60,775 nt of DNA from Hydnum rufescens UP504 (lineage: Eukaryota > Basidiomycota > Agaricomycetes > Cantharellales > Hydnaceae): assembly GCA_014904985.1 (NCBI GenBank), contig MU129057.1, forward strand, positions 1 through 60,775, read 5' to 3'. How positions within the stretch are numbered: the first letter of the stretch is position 1; every line of letters begins with the position of its first letter. The position numbers were made by a program, and so were the translations under genes. This document shows positions 8,036-19,215 of the stretch, one piece after another. The notes below the pieces were generated by a model. It did not search any database. It worked only from the letters and a program-made list of their open reading frames with translations, and was not told the DNA's origin.

Positions 8036-9847
8036 TGAGTTGGCTGATGTAGCATCTTAGGGTCTTGGTCCACAGACTCTACATTGCATACATCATTCTT
8101 CCATTCAGTTTTGATAGGACACTCAATTCGAGTGGGATTTACAGGTGACTCAAGTTCAACTGCTTGATCATCGGGAGCCCTAGTCCATGACCAGCAATCC
8201 TGTCATCTCGACACTACTGTATCATAACTCCTTGAGTTTTGTTCCCTCTGTCACAAGTATCTGAATGATTTGGAGTTTGGGGTTTCACTCTGTAAGAATG
8301 AACTTGTCTGTAGTCACAGGTACATGGTAGCTACTCTCTGGTAAAATCCTCGAATGGTGGTCCACCTTCTCATCAGACCTGTAGAGGTGTACTGATGGCC
8401 TGAAAACCCTTGCTCACATCCACTTAGACTTGTTACATCGTATGGAAGCACTGTGGACTCAATCGGCCACAGAGGCATCAGTGTAATGGGACTTGTAGGC
8501 AACACATCTCAAAGTCCATCCTTATACCAGCCCTGGACTATGGTGGAGCTCAAATGAGTCTTCATGAGACTACCTCCTGTCATATCTTGACTGTCTGTAT
8601 GAGTTGGGACCTGGAGTCTGACTAGACAGGGGGACCATGGTTGCTCTTAGGAGTAGTCCATAGTTTCATTCCTCTTCCTTGTTCGCAACAAAGTTTGAGT
8701 TTGGGGGACCGTCTTGTGACATATACTTGTCCTTCCTGGCTGCGGCAGTGCTCCTCATCACCATGGGACATTCAGGTCATAAGAATCTCTCTATCCGTTT
8801 GGGTTTCACAGTCCTGAATGAGTCAGACAGTTTGCTTGCTTTGGGCTTTAGAATACTGTTCCCAAATATGGCAGTAACGTGCATTTTATGAGCTGTAGGA
8901 GCCCTGATTGGCTTGGTCTCATCGCACTGAGGTTCCTGGGCTTCGTTTAATCATGAAGGTGACAGTATGTCTAGTCTTGTACTCCATGTAACTCAAGGGA
9001 ATCTGGACCCCATATTCTGAACAGTTGGCAGATCTGAGATCCAGGGCGTATTCCATGGAGACAGACCTTTTTGTGACTGTAGGTGTGCAACATCATTTCA
9101 ATCTGTTTGCATGTAGGGACTCTGTGTCAGTTTCGTGTGTGACTCAGACTTTGTAACAATGTATGGGCTGGAAAACTGTTGAGTACTGCCCCAAAGTTCC
9201 TTTACAATAGGTCCTGGTTCCAGTTTTGGGACCTTAATACAGGCACACTGACTGGATCCTTTCAAAACATTCCCTTGTGTTCGCAAGGACTCAAGATTTT
9301 TGGGGTATGGTCAAAGACAATCCCACAACATTTTGTTATAGTTGAACAAGGATTCTTGCCACTCATCTCATACCGTGCTCGGTCATGGGCCGCTACTGGT
9401 TGTGAATTCGGTACTTGTGTCTGTCCTGTTGCTTCCATCAGCTTTGACCTGTACTATCATGTTATGTAGATGCCCCATGGAATTGTTCGATCATGAAGGT
9501 GGAGATAAACTCAAGACCTGGGCCTGGACTTGTGGGTTTGGTATCCCCCACGTACCCTCATACATTTGTAAGATCTTGAACTTATTGGAATCAGGCTGGG
9601 AACTGGCCCACAATGTTGCCAGGTAGTTCCATAGAACCTCATATGGTATGTCAGCTAGTAGGGTATTTGCAGTTGACTCAAGCCTTGTGGTCATGAATGG
9701 GTTAAGTAGCTGGCTGATCCTTTTGACATTATGTATCTTGATGACCCATACAGTCTGGGGGTGGGAGTTTGTCACATTGGCACAGGTCCATTTATGAAAA
9801 TGACTGCATTGTATCATTACTCCACTGGTAGTGATGGCGTATTCCAA

Positions 9848-10918
9848 TCATGGGGACATTCCTGCTGACTCGAGCTCTGCAGACCATTCCCTTCCTTGAT
9901 TGGCAGGAATTCCAGTTGTGAGAAACTTGCCCCAATGGGTGATGGCAGTCCTTAAGCATTGCCTCCCTTGAGTAGTCACATACTGGAATATACCCAAGGA
10001 ATGGGCCCCGACCTGGAGATGGGAATGTTCAAGGTGACTTGGATGGAGATCATATTTCACATTGGTAGTAATTCCATTAAGCAATACCATTTTTCGTACT
10101 ACTCCTTGTAGTAGGTCTCCACAATGTATAATTGGGTGTACTAGTATGTCTGACTCATAACAAGTGGACCCCCCAGAGGGGTCATTCATGACTCTGTTGA
10201 GGTAGTTGGAGTCCATGTCCAGATTGTGGAGTGACAAGTTGGACCAGGTAGTAATAACAGGCATGGCTCTACAGAAGTTGACCCTATTGTCTTGATGGAG
10301 TGGAGCCCAGATAACATTAAATGAATGACTGGGCCGGGCTCCATTCAGGGGCAGGCTAGGACCCCTCATGTCATAAGTGGGGTCCTGGGAATACAGATGG
10401 TGGTAGCCCATTGATCCAGGGACACGACACATGTTTTTGAGCTTCAGATTGGTATTACAGTAACTGCCTGAGGTAATGGGCACATTCCCAGGGCTGTTTG
10501 TTCCAGAGGACATATTACAGGAGGGATAGAACCAAGCAGTCCTTGGCATATCATCAGACATGTAGCCAGGGACAATGGGGACTTCCAAGCATGAGCTGGT
10601 ATGGCAGCCGAAACAACTGGAGTGGAAGCTTACAAGCTGCATAGCCGGCCATATGATAGACCATATAGTCACAGAAGCATCGGACAACCGAGGACTAGAT
10701 GAACCTAAGCGAAGGCTGACAGGAGATAGGAAGCTGTTGTATGTCTTGAAAGGATGCCTCCCATTGATGTCATTCTCCAGAGAGTAGGTAGAATGTTTTA
10801 CATTGTTTTGTTCCATATGTTGATAATTGCTCAGTTGGCTGGAGTTTTTGAGCAAGTCCACATCTTCCCTCAAGGCTTGTTGACTTGGTGTCTTCTGCAT
10901 ATACCCGTGGGGTAACAA
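9848..10918 (-). CDS. uncharacterised repeat-derived frame (356 aa)
   Basis: Open minus-strand frame starting MLPHGYMQKTPSQQAL. A middle section (HNLDMDSNYLNRVMND, then a Cys-Tyr-Glu-Ser segment and a PSHLEHSHLQ segment) aligns by eye with HDLDMNSTHFLNWIVHD, CYQWD and PHDLERSDL in the frame at 12,951-14,198, so the two are paralogous. No catalytic motif, signal or membrane segment was recognised. It lies in CpG-poor repeat DNA and may be an over-long chance frame in a decayed element rather than an active gene. Confidence 0.3.
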   Translation of the reverse strand: MLPHGYMQKTPSQQALREDVDLLKNSSQLSNYQHMEQNNVKHSTYSLENDINGRHPFKTYNSFLSPVSLRLGSSSPRLSDASVTIWSIIWPAMQLVSFHSSCFGCHTSSCLEVPIVPGYMSDDMPRTAWFYPSCNMSSGTNSPGNVPITSGSYCNTNLKLKNMCRVPGSMGYHHLYSQDPTYDMRGPSLPLNGARPSHSFNVIWAPLHQDNRVNFCRAMPVITTWSNLSLHNLDMDSNYLNRVMNDPSGGSTCYESDILVHPIIHCGDLLQGVVRKMVLLNGITTNVKYDLHPSHLEHSHLQVGAHSLGIFQYVTTQGRQCLRTAITHWGKFLTTGIPANQGREWSAELESAGMSP

Positions 10919-11711
10919 GAACTCAGCTAGGTCTCATAATGTGTCGCAGTGACATTCCTTGGTTTCATCTGGACTTGTTGCATTGTATGGAAGCCCCATA
11001 GTTTCACTTGATCGCAGACCTTCAATCTGGTGACAAGAAGATTCAGGGGTGTTTCGAGCAAGGAGCTCTATGCTAGATCCAAGTCCAGGCTTTCATCTAG
11101 GTTCAGTCCTTCATTTGGGCCTGATCCCACAGGCACTGGAGCTACCTCACATGGTTGTATACTGAATGCTCACACAATTGGACATTTGGAACATGTTCCT
11201 CTGGAACAGGTCCATTTGCATATGATGACTTCATGGTGTCAAGTCCATCCCTTTTGCTTGCATTGGTTTCCACATTCATGGACAGGCCCGACAACTGGTC
11301 CATACTGATCCCTTGAGCATTGCCATAAGGCCTTGCTTGCAGGCCCATGTGGATATCAGTGCCTTGTGGAATCATAACAAATGCATTGTTGCATGCCCCT
11401 TTGAGCCACTGGCAAGGTGGTCTTGGTCTGGGAGGCCTATCATATGCAACCTCCATTCCCCCCAAACTTGGAGGGTCAACTCGGTTTGTCCAAGTTTCAT
11501 GGAGAGCTCTTGTTCCTTTGCTCATACTACATTCAAGAGCACTTCTCGACCAAGCCGAAATGAAGTCTCACATGATGGACTCTTCCCCAATTCTTAGTCT
11601 GGGTCTCCATCTGGATCCAATCTTATGGGTGCTGGGATGACCTCAGTCTGTTGTATTTTGAGCATTTGTATGACATGGAACTTGGAGCAGGATCCATTGG
11701 AGTAGGTCCAC

Positions 11712-12395
11712 TCACAGGGGTGACTGTTGTATGTGGTCACTATTCGTAGCACTGGCAGGGTAGCTAATTTGCATGAACCCTGTAATTGACTCTGGTTTTG
11801 CAACAGGGGCCTGACTAGGGGGTCTGGAATGGTAATCTTGCAACAGGTACTCATGTTTCCTAACTATGGTAGCGTTTATATTCACATCACCATTGCCAGT
11901 TTGTACAAGTCCTACAGCTGCCTCGAAATTGAGGCCCAGTGAAGTGATGGGGTCCCCTCTGGTCCCTTTTCCTGGCTCAGGAATGGCTACTTTGCCATTT
12001 GTGAATACAATGTCCTGGATTAAGTCAGTAGTCATGTTGGTGCCAATCCGCCTTGTTACATTGTACGGAAGCCCCAAGATTTTGTTTGGTTGCAGAGTTG
12101 GAGGCAAATTCAGGACCTGGGTCCAAGCTTGTAGGCTTGGTATTCTCAGTGTACCCCTGGCTCTGGCCTTAGCACAGACTAGGCTGAACATCAACAATCG
12201 AAAGCTGACAGGCCTCTGTTCACTTTGGTGTGGCATTTGGCTTTGACTGCGACTTCCGGCAGTTCTGGACAGTTTGGCTGTTGGCCTGCCCTCCTTGCAC
12301 ATTTGAGGCTCCTTGACGAGATCTGGGGCACCCCCTTTATTGATCTTGGCATCCCATACCACAATGGGATTTCTTCCTATGCGTTTGAGGGTCAT
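11712..12395 (-). CDS. uncharacterised repeat-derived frame (227 aa)
   Basis: Minus-strand frame with LPPTLQPNKILGLPYNVTRR. The GLPYNVT motif recurs in translations near 8,430 and 10,975, marking diverged copies of one repeat. No known domain was recognised. Probably the remnant of an amplified gene or element. Confidence 0.25.
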   Translation of the reverse strand: MTLKRIGRNPIVVWDAKINKGGAPDLVKEPQMCKEGRPTAKLSRTAGSRSQSQMPHQSEQRPVSFRLLMFSLVCAKARARGTLRIPSLQAWTQVLNLPPTLQPNKILGLPYNVTRRIGTNMTTDLIQDIVFTNGKVAIPEPGKGTRGDPITSLGLNFEAAVGLVQTGNGDVNINATIVRKHEYLLQDYHSRPPSQAPVAKPESITGFMQISYPASATNSDHIQQSPL

Positions 12396-12950
12396 TTCAA
12401 CTATGGACTTTCACAACTCAAGCTGGTGGGTTCAGATACTTGGCACAAAGTCATATCTGCCCAGATAGGGAGACCTCACATTGTTGTCATATTCCAAGGT
12501 CGCTCACACTCGATCAGGGACTTGAACAACTGACTGCTTCAACAGTTCTGGAATCTGGGTCAGGCCCACTGGACCTTGAATACCGTCATAAGGCAGCTTT
12601 GTCCATAATGATGATCCTTGAGTACCTGAACAATTGGGATTCATTGGTCTAACCCTACCGGTCCCATTGATGTCTTCAGGAATTCCTTGGCCATGCTCAT
12701 TCATGCAAGGGTTGGCATGGTTTAGAGACAGGTTCCCATTGCTCCGAACGATGGGGTTGAGGTGAAACTCATCCCTTATAGTACAATTCTTGAGCTCAAA
12801 CTCCCATTCATTCCAAATAATATGAGTGGACACCTCCATGGTGTGTAATGGGACTCGTTCTTGAGACCTCAGGTCCTGGCTGATTACATCAGGCCAAGGA
12901 TAGTCCTGTGATATTGTCTTATAGCGAGGAAGGGATCCCCATGAATGGCT

Positions 12951-14198
12951 TCATGTGGTATCATGGCGATATATTCCTGGTTCGGTTGGGATGCCTTTGG
13001 GAGCAACAACAGGGTCCTTTCTTGTTGACAGTCCAACCTCTTGGGGTTCAGTGGACAACTGGCAAGGGGAGAACTCATACCATACAACTGCTTCAGGAGT
13101 CCAAGTAGTTTCCAATCCCAGGGTCAGCCTCTGGTTGATCCCATTGGTACCAGGAATGACCTCCAGGAGGTTGGCTCCATAACAATGTAAGGCTTGGGCT
13201 TCCTTTGTTACCAGTTGAGCTAGTCCAAAGTCGGTGTCTGGAGGTATACCTAGAGGCCCATGGATTCCTTCGATGGCAGCATAGTTCCTTTGAGCTGAGG
13301 CTGGTTCTTTTAGATGGAAGGCCAGTATATTCGAGGCATCCTGAAGGTGACATTTTGCCTGGGAGACCATAAGCTGGAGTTGATCCAAGGTGGGGAATCC
13401 AGTTATAAGGTCGGACCTCTCGAGATCATGCGGTCTGGGCCCATAGTTATTACTAGTAGTGGCTCCATGGAACAAGGAAGTTCCCTGTATGGCTTCCTCT
13501 AAAATGAGTCTGCACTGCCAGATAGCATGCATCAACACTGGGTCCCACTGGTAGCAAACAGACCCCACATGAGAGTCATGTACAATCCAATTGAGGAAAT
13601 GGGTGGAGTTCATGTCTAGGTCATGAAGTATCCAGTTGAGCCAGGTGCAAACAATCTTCATGGCCCAGGTTGGGCTATATTTGTTGCCTTGTTCAAGTAA
13701 AGTATGGATAGTCTCACATAATTGAGATGTGGTGCCAGTAGGCTCAGGCCTCATGGACTTGACATATTTTTTTAGGGGAGTAGCCACCCTTCTTGAAGTA
13801 TCCACCCTGCAAGGCAGGGGGTTAGGCAGCTGATTCCCATAAGTGGATGAGAACGTTGGAGGTTGAGTCATCAAGGACTTAGAGGTGCTCTTGAAAACAT
13901 TTGAATCACAAATAACTGCATCCAGAGGTGTGCAGAAGGAGAAAGAGGGTGCTGAGTTCAAACCATGGGCAGTCCTGTAGGGACCCACCGATGGAGTTCT
14001 TACACACTCCACCAGTGTTAATTTGGTAGTATCCGAATTAAGGAGTGGGGAGGGACCAGAGGATGGAGGAGGTTCCAGATCCAGTGGATTAGTCCAGTCT
14101 GTGGGACTAAGACCATTCCGCCTAGCCCAACAGGCTAGCAGTTCCTGGAGGGTTAGGGTTTCTATGCCCACTAGGGCAAAGTAAGAGGGTTTAGTCAT
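12951..14198 (-). CDS. uncharacterised repeat-derived frame (415 aa)
   Basis: Longest open frame of the CpG-poor block, starting MTKPSYFALVGIETLTLQEL. A segment with LPCRVDTSRRVATPLKK matches LPTRVDTSKGVVTPPKN in the fragment at 16,415-16,771, and its middle matches the 9,848-10,918 frame, so at least three related copies lie within 7 kb. No domain was recognised; function is unknown. An open frame of this length inside decayed DNA is notable, but base composition gives no support for current selection. Confidence 0.35.
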   Translation of the reverse strand: MTKPSYFALVGIETLTLQELLACWARRNGLSPTDWTNPLDLEPPPSSGPSPLLNSDTTKLTLVECVRTPSVGPYRTAHGLNSAPSFSFCTPLDAVICDSNVFKSTSKSLMTQPPTFSSTYGNQLPNPLPCRVDTSRRVATPLKKYVKSMRPEPTGTTSQLCETIHTLLEQGNKYSPTWAMKIVCTWLNWILHDLDMNSTHFLNWIVHDSHVGSVCYQWDPVLMHAIWQCRLILEEAIQGTSLFHGATTSNNYGPRPHDLERSDLITGFPTLDQLQLMVSQAKCHLQDASNILAFHLKEPASAQRNYAAIEGIHGPLGIPPDTDFGLAQLVTKEAQALHCYGANLLEVIPGTNGINQRLTLGLETTWTPEAVVWYEFSPCQLSTEPQEVGLSTRKDPVVAPKGIPTEPGIYRHDTT

Positions 14199-14200
14199 AA

Positions 14201-16414
14201 AGCTGGGAGTTGCACAGTGTGTAGTGCATAATCAGCAGGTCTGCAACTCTATGAGACAGACAGTTGATGGTGGTAGAAAAGATGCATTTTGGACTCTGCC
14301 ATGGCTGGCTATCACTAGACTGATTATGTAATAAGAGACAAATCTAGCTATAAGCCAGGGCAGCACCAAACTCCAGTGGAGAAGCTTTCCACTGGGTTTG
14401 AATAAGAAGTAGGAAAGAGAAAAAGAAAGAGAGAAAGTAGGCAAGAGCTATGGCTCTGCCCATGGGACTGCCAAGTGGCCTAAGGGACTCTGGACACCAC
14501 TAACAACAACCCATGAATCACCCTTTCTATCACTACAAGTAGGGGAATTTGGTGTATTTTATCCTGACACCAAAAATGACAATGAACATTTCTATTTTGC
14601 TTGCCTGAATCAAGTCCAAATCAAAGATTTCAGTTCAGATGGTCACCTCCTCATTCAAATCACTCATTTTATCATAGTATTCAGAGACATGGAGGATGAA
14701 GAGTGCCCCCATCCATATTTCACACACACAATCCCCATCATCATATAACTGTTTATGAAATAAAACTCCACCTCCACCTGTGTTCTCATTCTCATTATAG
14801 GACTAATTATCTTCCCCACCCACATGCCTGCCCTGGATGGTGATGAGGGCAATCCCACAATGGTGGGATCATCCTCATTGCTGGTGATTTTGACCAGCCA
14901 AAGTCTGGCTGGTTCAAAAGGATAGGCCTGTATGAAATTGTGAATAACAGAAGAACCTGGGCATCCATGCACACAAAATTTGTGTGTATGGACTCCTGGG
15001 TTCTATCCAACATAATACCCCTTCAGATCCTGTGCCCAGTGCTTGTAGGCACTGGGTGCTCATATTTTTATTTTTTTGAATTCAATTTTGTATTTTCTTT
15101 CTTGTAGTCCCTTCTTTGTACTGTAAAATAGAGATAAATGCAATACTGCATTGCCCAAAAAGGCCTTGTAGGAGGATGGATATGCAATGAAGTCCAAATG
15201 AACATGTGATTTCCAAATAAGGAAACTCTGCTGCTTTTGATGACTGCCCAGAGTGAACAACTATCATTTGAGACTGTCCACTGCCCTGCACAGTGACCCC
15301 ACTGCTGGAGGGAGCAGGCACCAATGGATGGCAGTGAGTTTGTTGGATGTAGCAGATGTAAATTATTTATTTGAATGGCCGATGACTGATGCAGTAACCC
15401 CAGGTAGCCCAGTAGCCCTCCTACTTAATATTTACAAGGTGGAAAAAATTAGAGTACAGCAAGGGCATTTTCATGGCCCCATGGCCTAAAAAATTTCTGG
15501 CATGGGCCCATGGGGTCTAAAATTTCTATAGGTTCCATGGCCCCATGCTGGGCTTGGAGAGTACATGGGGCCATGGCAAAATAAGCCTATTAGGCCCACT
15601 ATTCTACCAGAAAAAGTATACCTAACTAGGTACTGAAACATGGCTGCCTAAGGTGTTTATTTCAATGGGCAATGACCAACACACTAACACCAGGCACCCT
15701 GGTAGCCCTGGTAGTACTCCTACCTAATATATACTAATTCTCCTGGTCACTTTCTTAATTTTGGTAGACCCATATTAGAGAATATTAAGCAAATTAGACT
15801 GAGAAATCAGACATGGTGCTTACCATCAATTCTGCATCCTTTTTCATGGTACCATACTGTATGTGATGCCATGAAAACTACAGTATGGGCTGAAAGGGAA
15901 AGGAAATCCTGCCATTCTAAGCACTCGCTTTGAATGGGGAGGCCACATATGAGGCTAGGCACTGGCTTCACCTTGAATGTGGGAGAAGTGAGGGAGGGGA
16001 AGATGGGAATGGGAGGATGAATGTGGCAGCCATTGGCCAAGGGGTACAACAGCTGTCTTGAAGGTGGAAAGGGGGGGTATTAGTAATTGGAGGCTAGGGG
16101 ATTGACTTACTGTGTGAGTCATGCTCATACATGACTCCCACCCCAGATCCTTCATTATACAGCTGGCTCATGGAGCAGCCATAGTTGTACCTATTCATAT
16201 GTTAGTATCATGACTGCATTGTTGTGACACAAAGCTAGACAGAGAGAGGGCAAGGGTCACAGTTTCACACATCACATAGAAGTCCAGGCAAAAGATGATT
16301 TATTCTTGGCTAGGCCTGCAGCTACAATCCTTGTGGCTATGCTAATTACATCAGTGACTAAACTAGGAAAGAGGTTAAGGATGAGAGCATGCATGATAAT
16401 ATTGGACCACTATA
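14201..16414. other. CpG-poor intergenic repeats
   Basis: No gene recognised. A ~70-bp direct repeat (GATGACTGATGCAGTAAC near 15,380, related sequence near 15,670) and clustered CCATGG/GGGGCCATGG palindromes at 15,470-15,580 are present. Confidence 0.5.
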
Positions 16415-16771
16415 CTACACTAGTCCACTGTCCTGACAAGGGTCTTGGGGAGTACTTTGAGACATGTGCATGGAGTAATTGTGATGCAGGGGTCCAATGT
16501 ATTTTACAGACCATGGATGTACCTTAAGTACACCTTTGGATTTGTTTAGCCATAGGCCTGAGTGATCACCATGTGTTAGATGGCCCAGCTTCCATGCTGT
16601 TCTCATGAGGCTGGAGGCAGTGGAGTCTGGGCTGTGACCAGGCTCTGGGTTGGATCTTGTCCAGTCCCCAGAAGCTAAGTCTAAAGCTTCATTATTTTTG
16701 GGGGGAGTGACCACCCCTTTTGAGGTGTCCACCCTGGTTGGCAGGGGGCTGCAAAGTTTGGTTGATAGCAT
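16415..16771 (-). pseudogene. fragment related to the 415-aa frame
   Basis: Minus-strand translation LPTRVDTSKGVVTPPKN matches LPCRVDTSRRVATPLKK of the 12,951-14,198 frame, and the DNA aligns around the CCACCC...GTCCACCCTG region. The similarity ends soon after, so this is a truncated copy. Confidence 0.45.
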
Positions 16772-18142
16772 TTCATAAGCCCAAGATTGGTTGAGAATGA
16801 GGAAAAAAGGAAAAATACAGTGAAGGGAGGAAGTACATTGATTCAGTGTAGTAGAGATGTTAATAAGACTGAGTGCCAGCTGGACTCATATCCCACTAAC
16901 AGCCTGCTTGTGTGAGCATAGACCCAGGAGCCTTGGCAGTGCATTGGGATGGGCAGGTATCAAGCTTGTCATGAAAGATATTATGGTCTGGGGTTTTGTC
17001 ATTCTTTACACAAGCCATCAGTCTTTACTTGATGGTTACATGAAACAATTCATATATTAACATGTATGATTTCATTTCTTAATAGTTGTGGGTTTATTCC
17101 TCTGTTACTTAGTGTTTGCACATGTTTAGTGTTGACATCACAATATAGGTCACCTGCTTCATGCCCATCAGTTATTTCTTTCCTACTATGCATTCTAAGA
17201 ATGTTAAATTTCTTCAAATGATTTACTAACCTCAATCACTTGTGCTGGCCTTGCAGCTCATCAAAGATCTAGGCTGCATGTCCATTCTGTTGGAATTGGG
17301 GATGGGCAAGCTCTAATGCTCATTGCTTAGTCAGCATATCCTTCTATATGGTTTGCAGGATATACCAAAATTCCCTCAAATGTTTGCTTGAGCTCTGATC
17401 AATTGCTCTATCTTTCTTCTTGTTGTGTGAATCTAAGTGGCTCCACACCAATTCTTCGATGCATTCAGGCTCAAGGCCTTACAGTTGGACCTTGCCTTGT
17501 TGCTTGGGCATTGGGCCAGGCACAGGCCTACCAGGACCCCTGCAAGCTCTATTATATCCCAGATCCAGCAGTGGTCAAAAGGACCCTGACTCCCAGTACA
17601 CTTTGGGGCCAAAATGCTAGGTCAACTCCAGGAAAGTTGCCTCCAGGTTGCTCCTGGGGCACAAAAAACTGGGAATTCAGTGCTTCACCAGTACCACAGA
17701 TTTATTTCAACCTAAAAGATTCATTCAGGAAACCCCACATCATGTCTGCAGGGTGAGTCAATGTTCTTGCCCCTTTGCCTACTGTTCATTCACCTTCAAA
17801 AACAAAATAACAAATCAGATTCTTGAGTCTGGCCATCCTCTGGACATTATTCATCCACACAAGACTGCTGATGCTAAACAAGCAAAAAGTGCATGCCTTG
17901 CTGGCATTGTCCAAAGAAGAGAGAGAACTTTTGGAGGCAGATGGTCTGGAGGAACTTCCAGACAATTACCCCAGGTATATCTGCATGATGTGAAATGACA
18001 ATAGTCAAGGGGACAATTAATTATTAGTGATATCAGTCTTACCCCTCCATTCTTGATGTGCTTGATGTTGTGATGGAATGGATGGGCATTGTTGGAATTG
18101 GGGTCAGATGGGCCAAAGGACAGTTTTTAGAGGGGGTGACCC
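16772..18142. other. no recognisable gene
   Basis: CpG-poor DNA with short frames on both strands, no family match and no clear repeat boundary. CpG frequency returns to normal at roughly 18,300-18,500. Confidence 0.4.
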
Positions 18143-18460
18143 CTATTTGGTAATCACATTGGATTCAAGCACATCTGCTGCATTCAGAGGACTTCTCCTA
18201 GGTCCATGAGCAGTTTCCTGCACCCATTGACCACTCACATAGTTTGTCTTGTATTCTCTTTGGTATATCTCTGTTTTCCTGCTTGTAACTCCTGTAATTT
18301 CTCCTATGTTGTAGGCCATATATTGGCCAACACCTCCGAATACCACAGTCTCTTTTGTTTCGCCCGTCCTCACTCCACTTGAGCATTTAGGCACCCCTAC
18401 AAATCTATCCACCCTTGTCATCAGTTCTTGGAGTCCTAGGTTCTCATATCCACAAGGCAC
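18143..18460 (-). CDS. hypothetical protein fragment (105 aa)
   Basis: Minus-strand frame starting MPCGYENLGLQELMTRVDRF, with a Gly-rich ETVVFGGVGQYMAYNIGE segment. It has no recognised domain. It lies at the edge where CpG content recovers, so it could be a real exon of an unrecognised gene or a repeat remnant. Confidence 0.25.
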   Translation of the reverse strand: MPCGYENLGLQELMTRVDRFVGVPKCSSGVRTGETKETVVFGGVGQYMAYNIGEITGVTSRKTEIYQREYKTNYVSGQWVQETAHGPRRSPLNAADVLESNVITK

Positions 18461-19215
18461 GACCTGATAGCCTGCGAAAGGAAACTACATGAAACAAAGG
18501 CCGCTGCTAATATATAGCCCTAAATGACATACAACACAATCTAGGATGGCAGTGTGTTTTTGCCCCTCCGCCAGATTTCCTATTGGCATTTCCTATTCTG
18601 GTCCCGGAACCAGTTTATGCAATGAATCAGTGCTTGCAGTACTACTGGGAGTCGTCGGGGAAAGAGCTCTACCCATGCTCATCATTCGCTTACTTCTTAT
18701 CCCATGATACACATCTTAATATGGGTGTGGCCCCGCAGTGGCACTGCAATCCCTTGTCTTCTTTGGTACCGCAGCGTGCATTCTGCAGTACCTGCATAGA
18801 TTGCGGTTTCTGGCTTTCATTTCATTTCGCCTATCTCGCATTCTTCTAACTCACGGCTTCCAGGTGTGAACCACACAACTGCTTTGACGACCTTCGGAGC
18901 CCTGATGCTCTGGCTTGTAATCTGGGTACCAGGTCGCGCACAAAGGCCTCGACACTCGAATCTCATGCGAAGTATTGAGACTCCGCTGTCCTGTGGATGC
19001 ATAGCCCTTCTAGCAGCAAGGGACGGCGGCTGTCTACTTTTTGGTAGATGCTTCACAATTTAATCATGACCAAGCCACCCTCTCACGTGAGCCTGCATCA
19101 GCTTTAAGCGCCGAAGAAGTATGCCTCGTGACTTTCGCAATTTTTGATTAGCGTTCATTTCAGTGCATCTCGAATCCCCTTCTTATCGCGATCTCCTCTC
19201 TTGATCCAGGCTTTG

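Larger units (their letters stand above)
8036..14200. other. CpG-depleted repeat desert with decayed minus-strand frames
   Basis: CpG is rare and TpG/CpA frequent throughout, unlike the gene block after 37,900. Internal diverged direct repeats are visible: a TTGTTACATTGTA...GGAAGCCCCA motif near 8,430, 10,975 and 12,055, and a GACCTGG...TTGGTAT...CCC stretch near 9,515 and 12,113. Long frames on the minus strand (next entries) resemble one another, which suggests an amplified protein-coding repeat. I cannot name the family. Confidence 0.6.
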
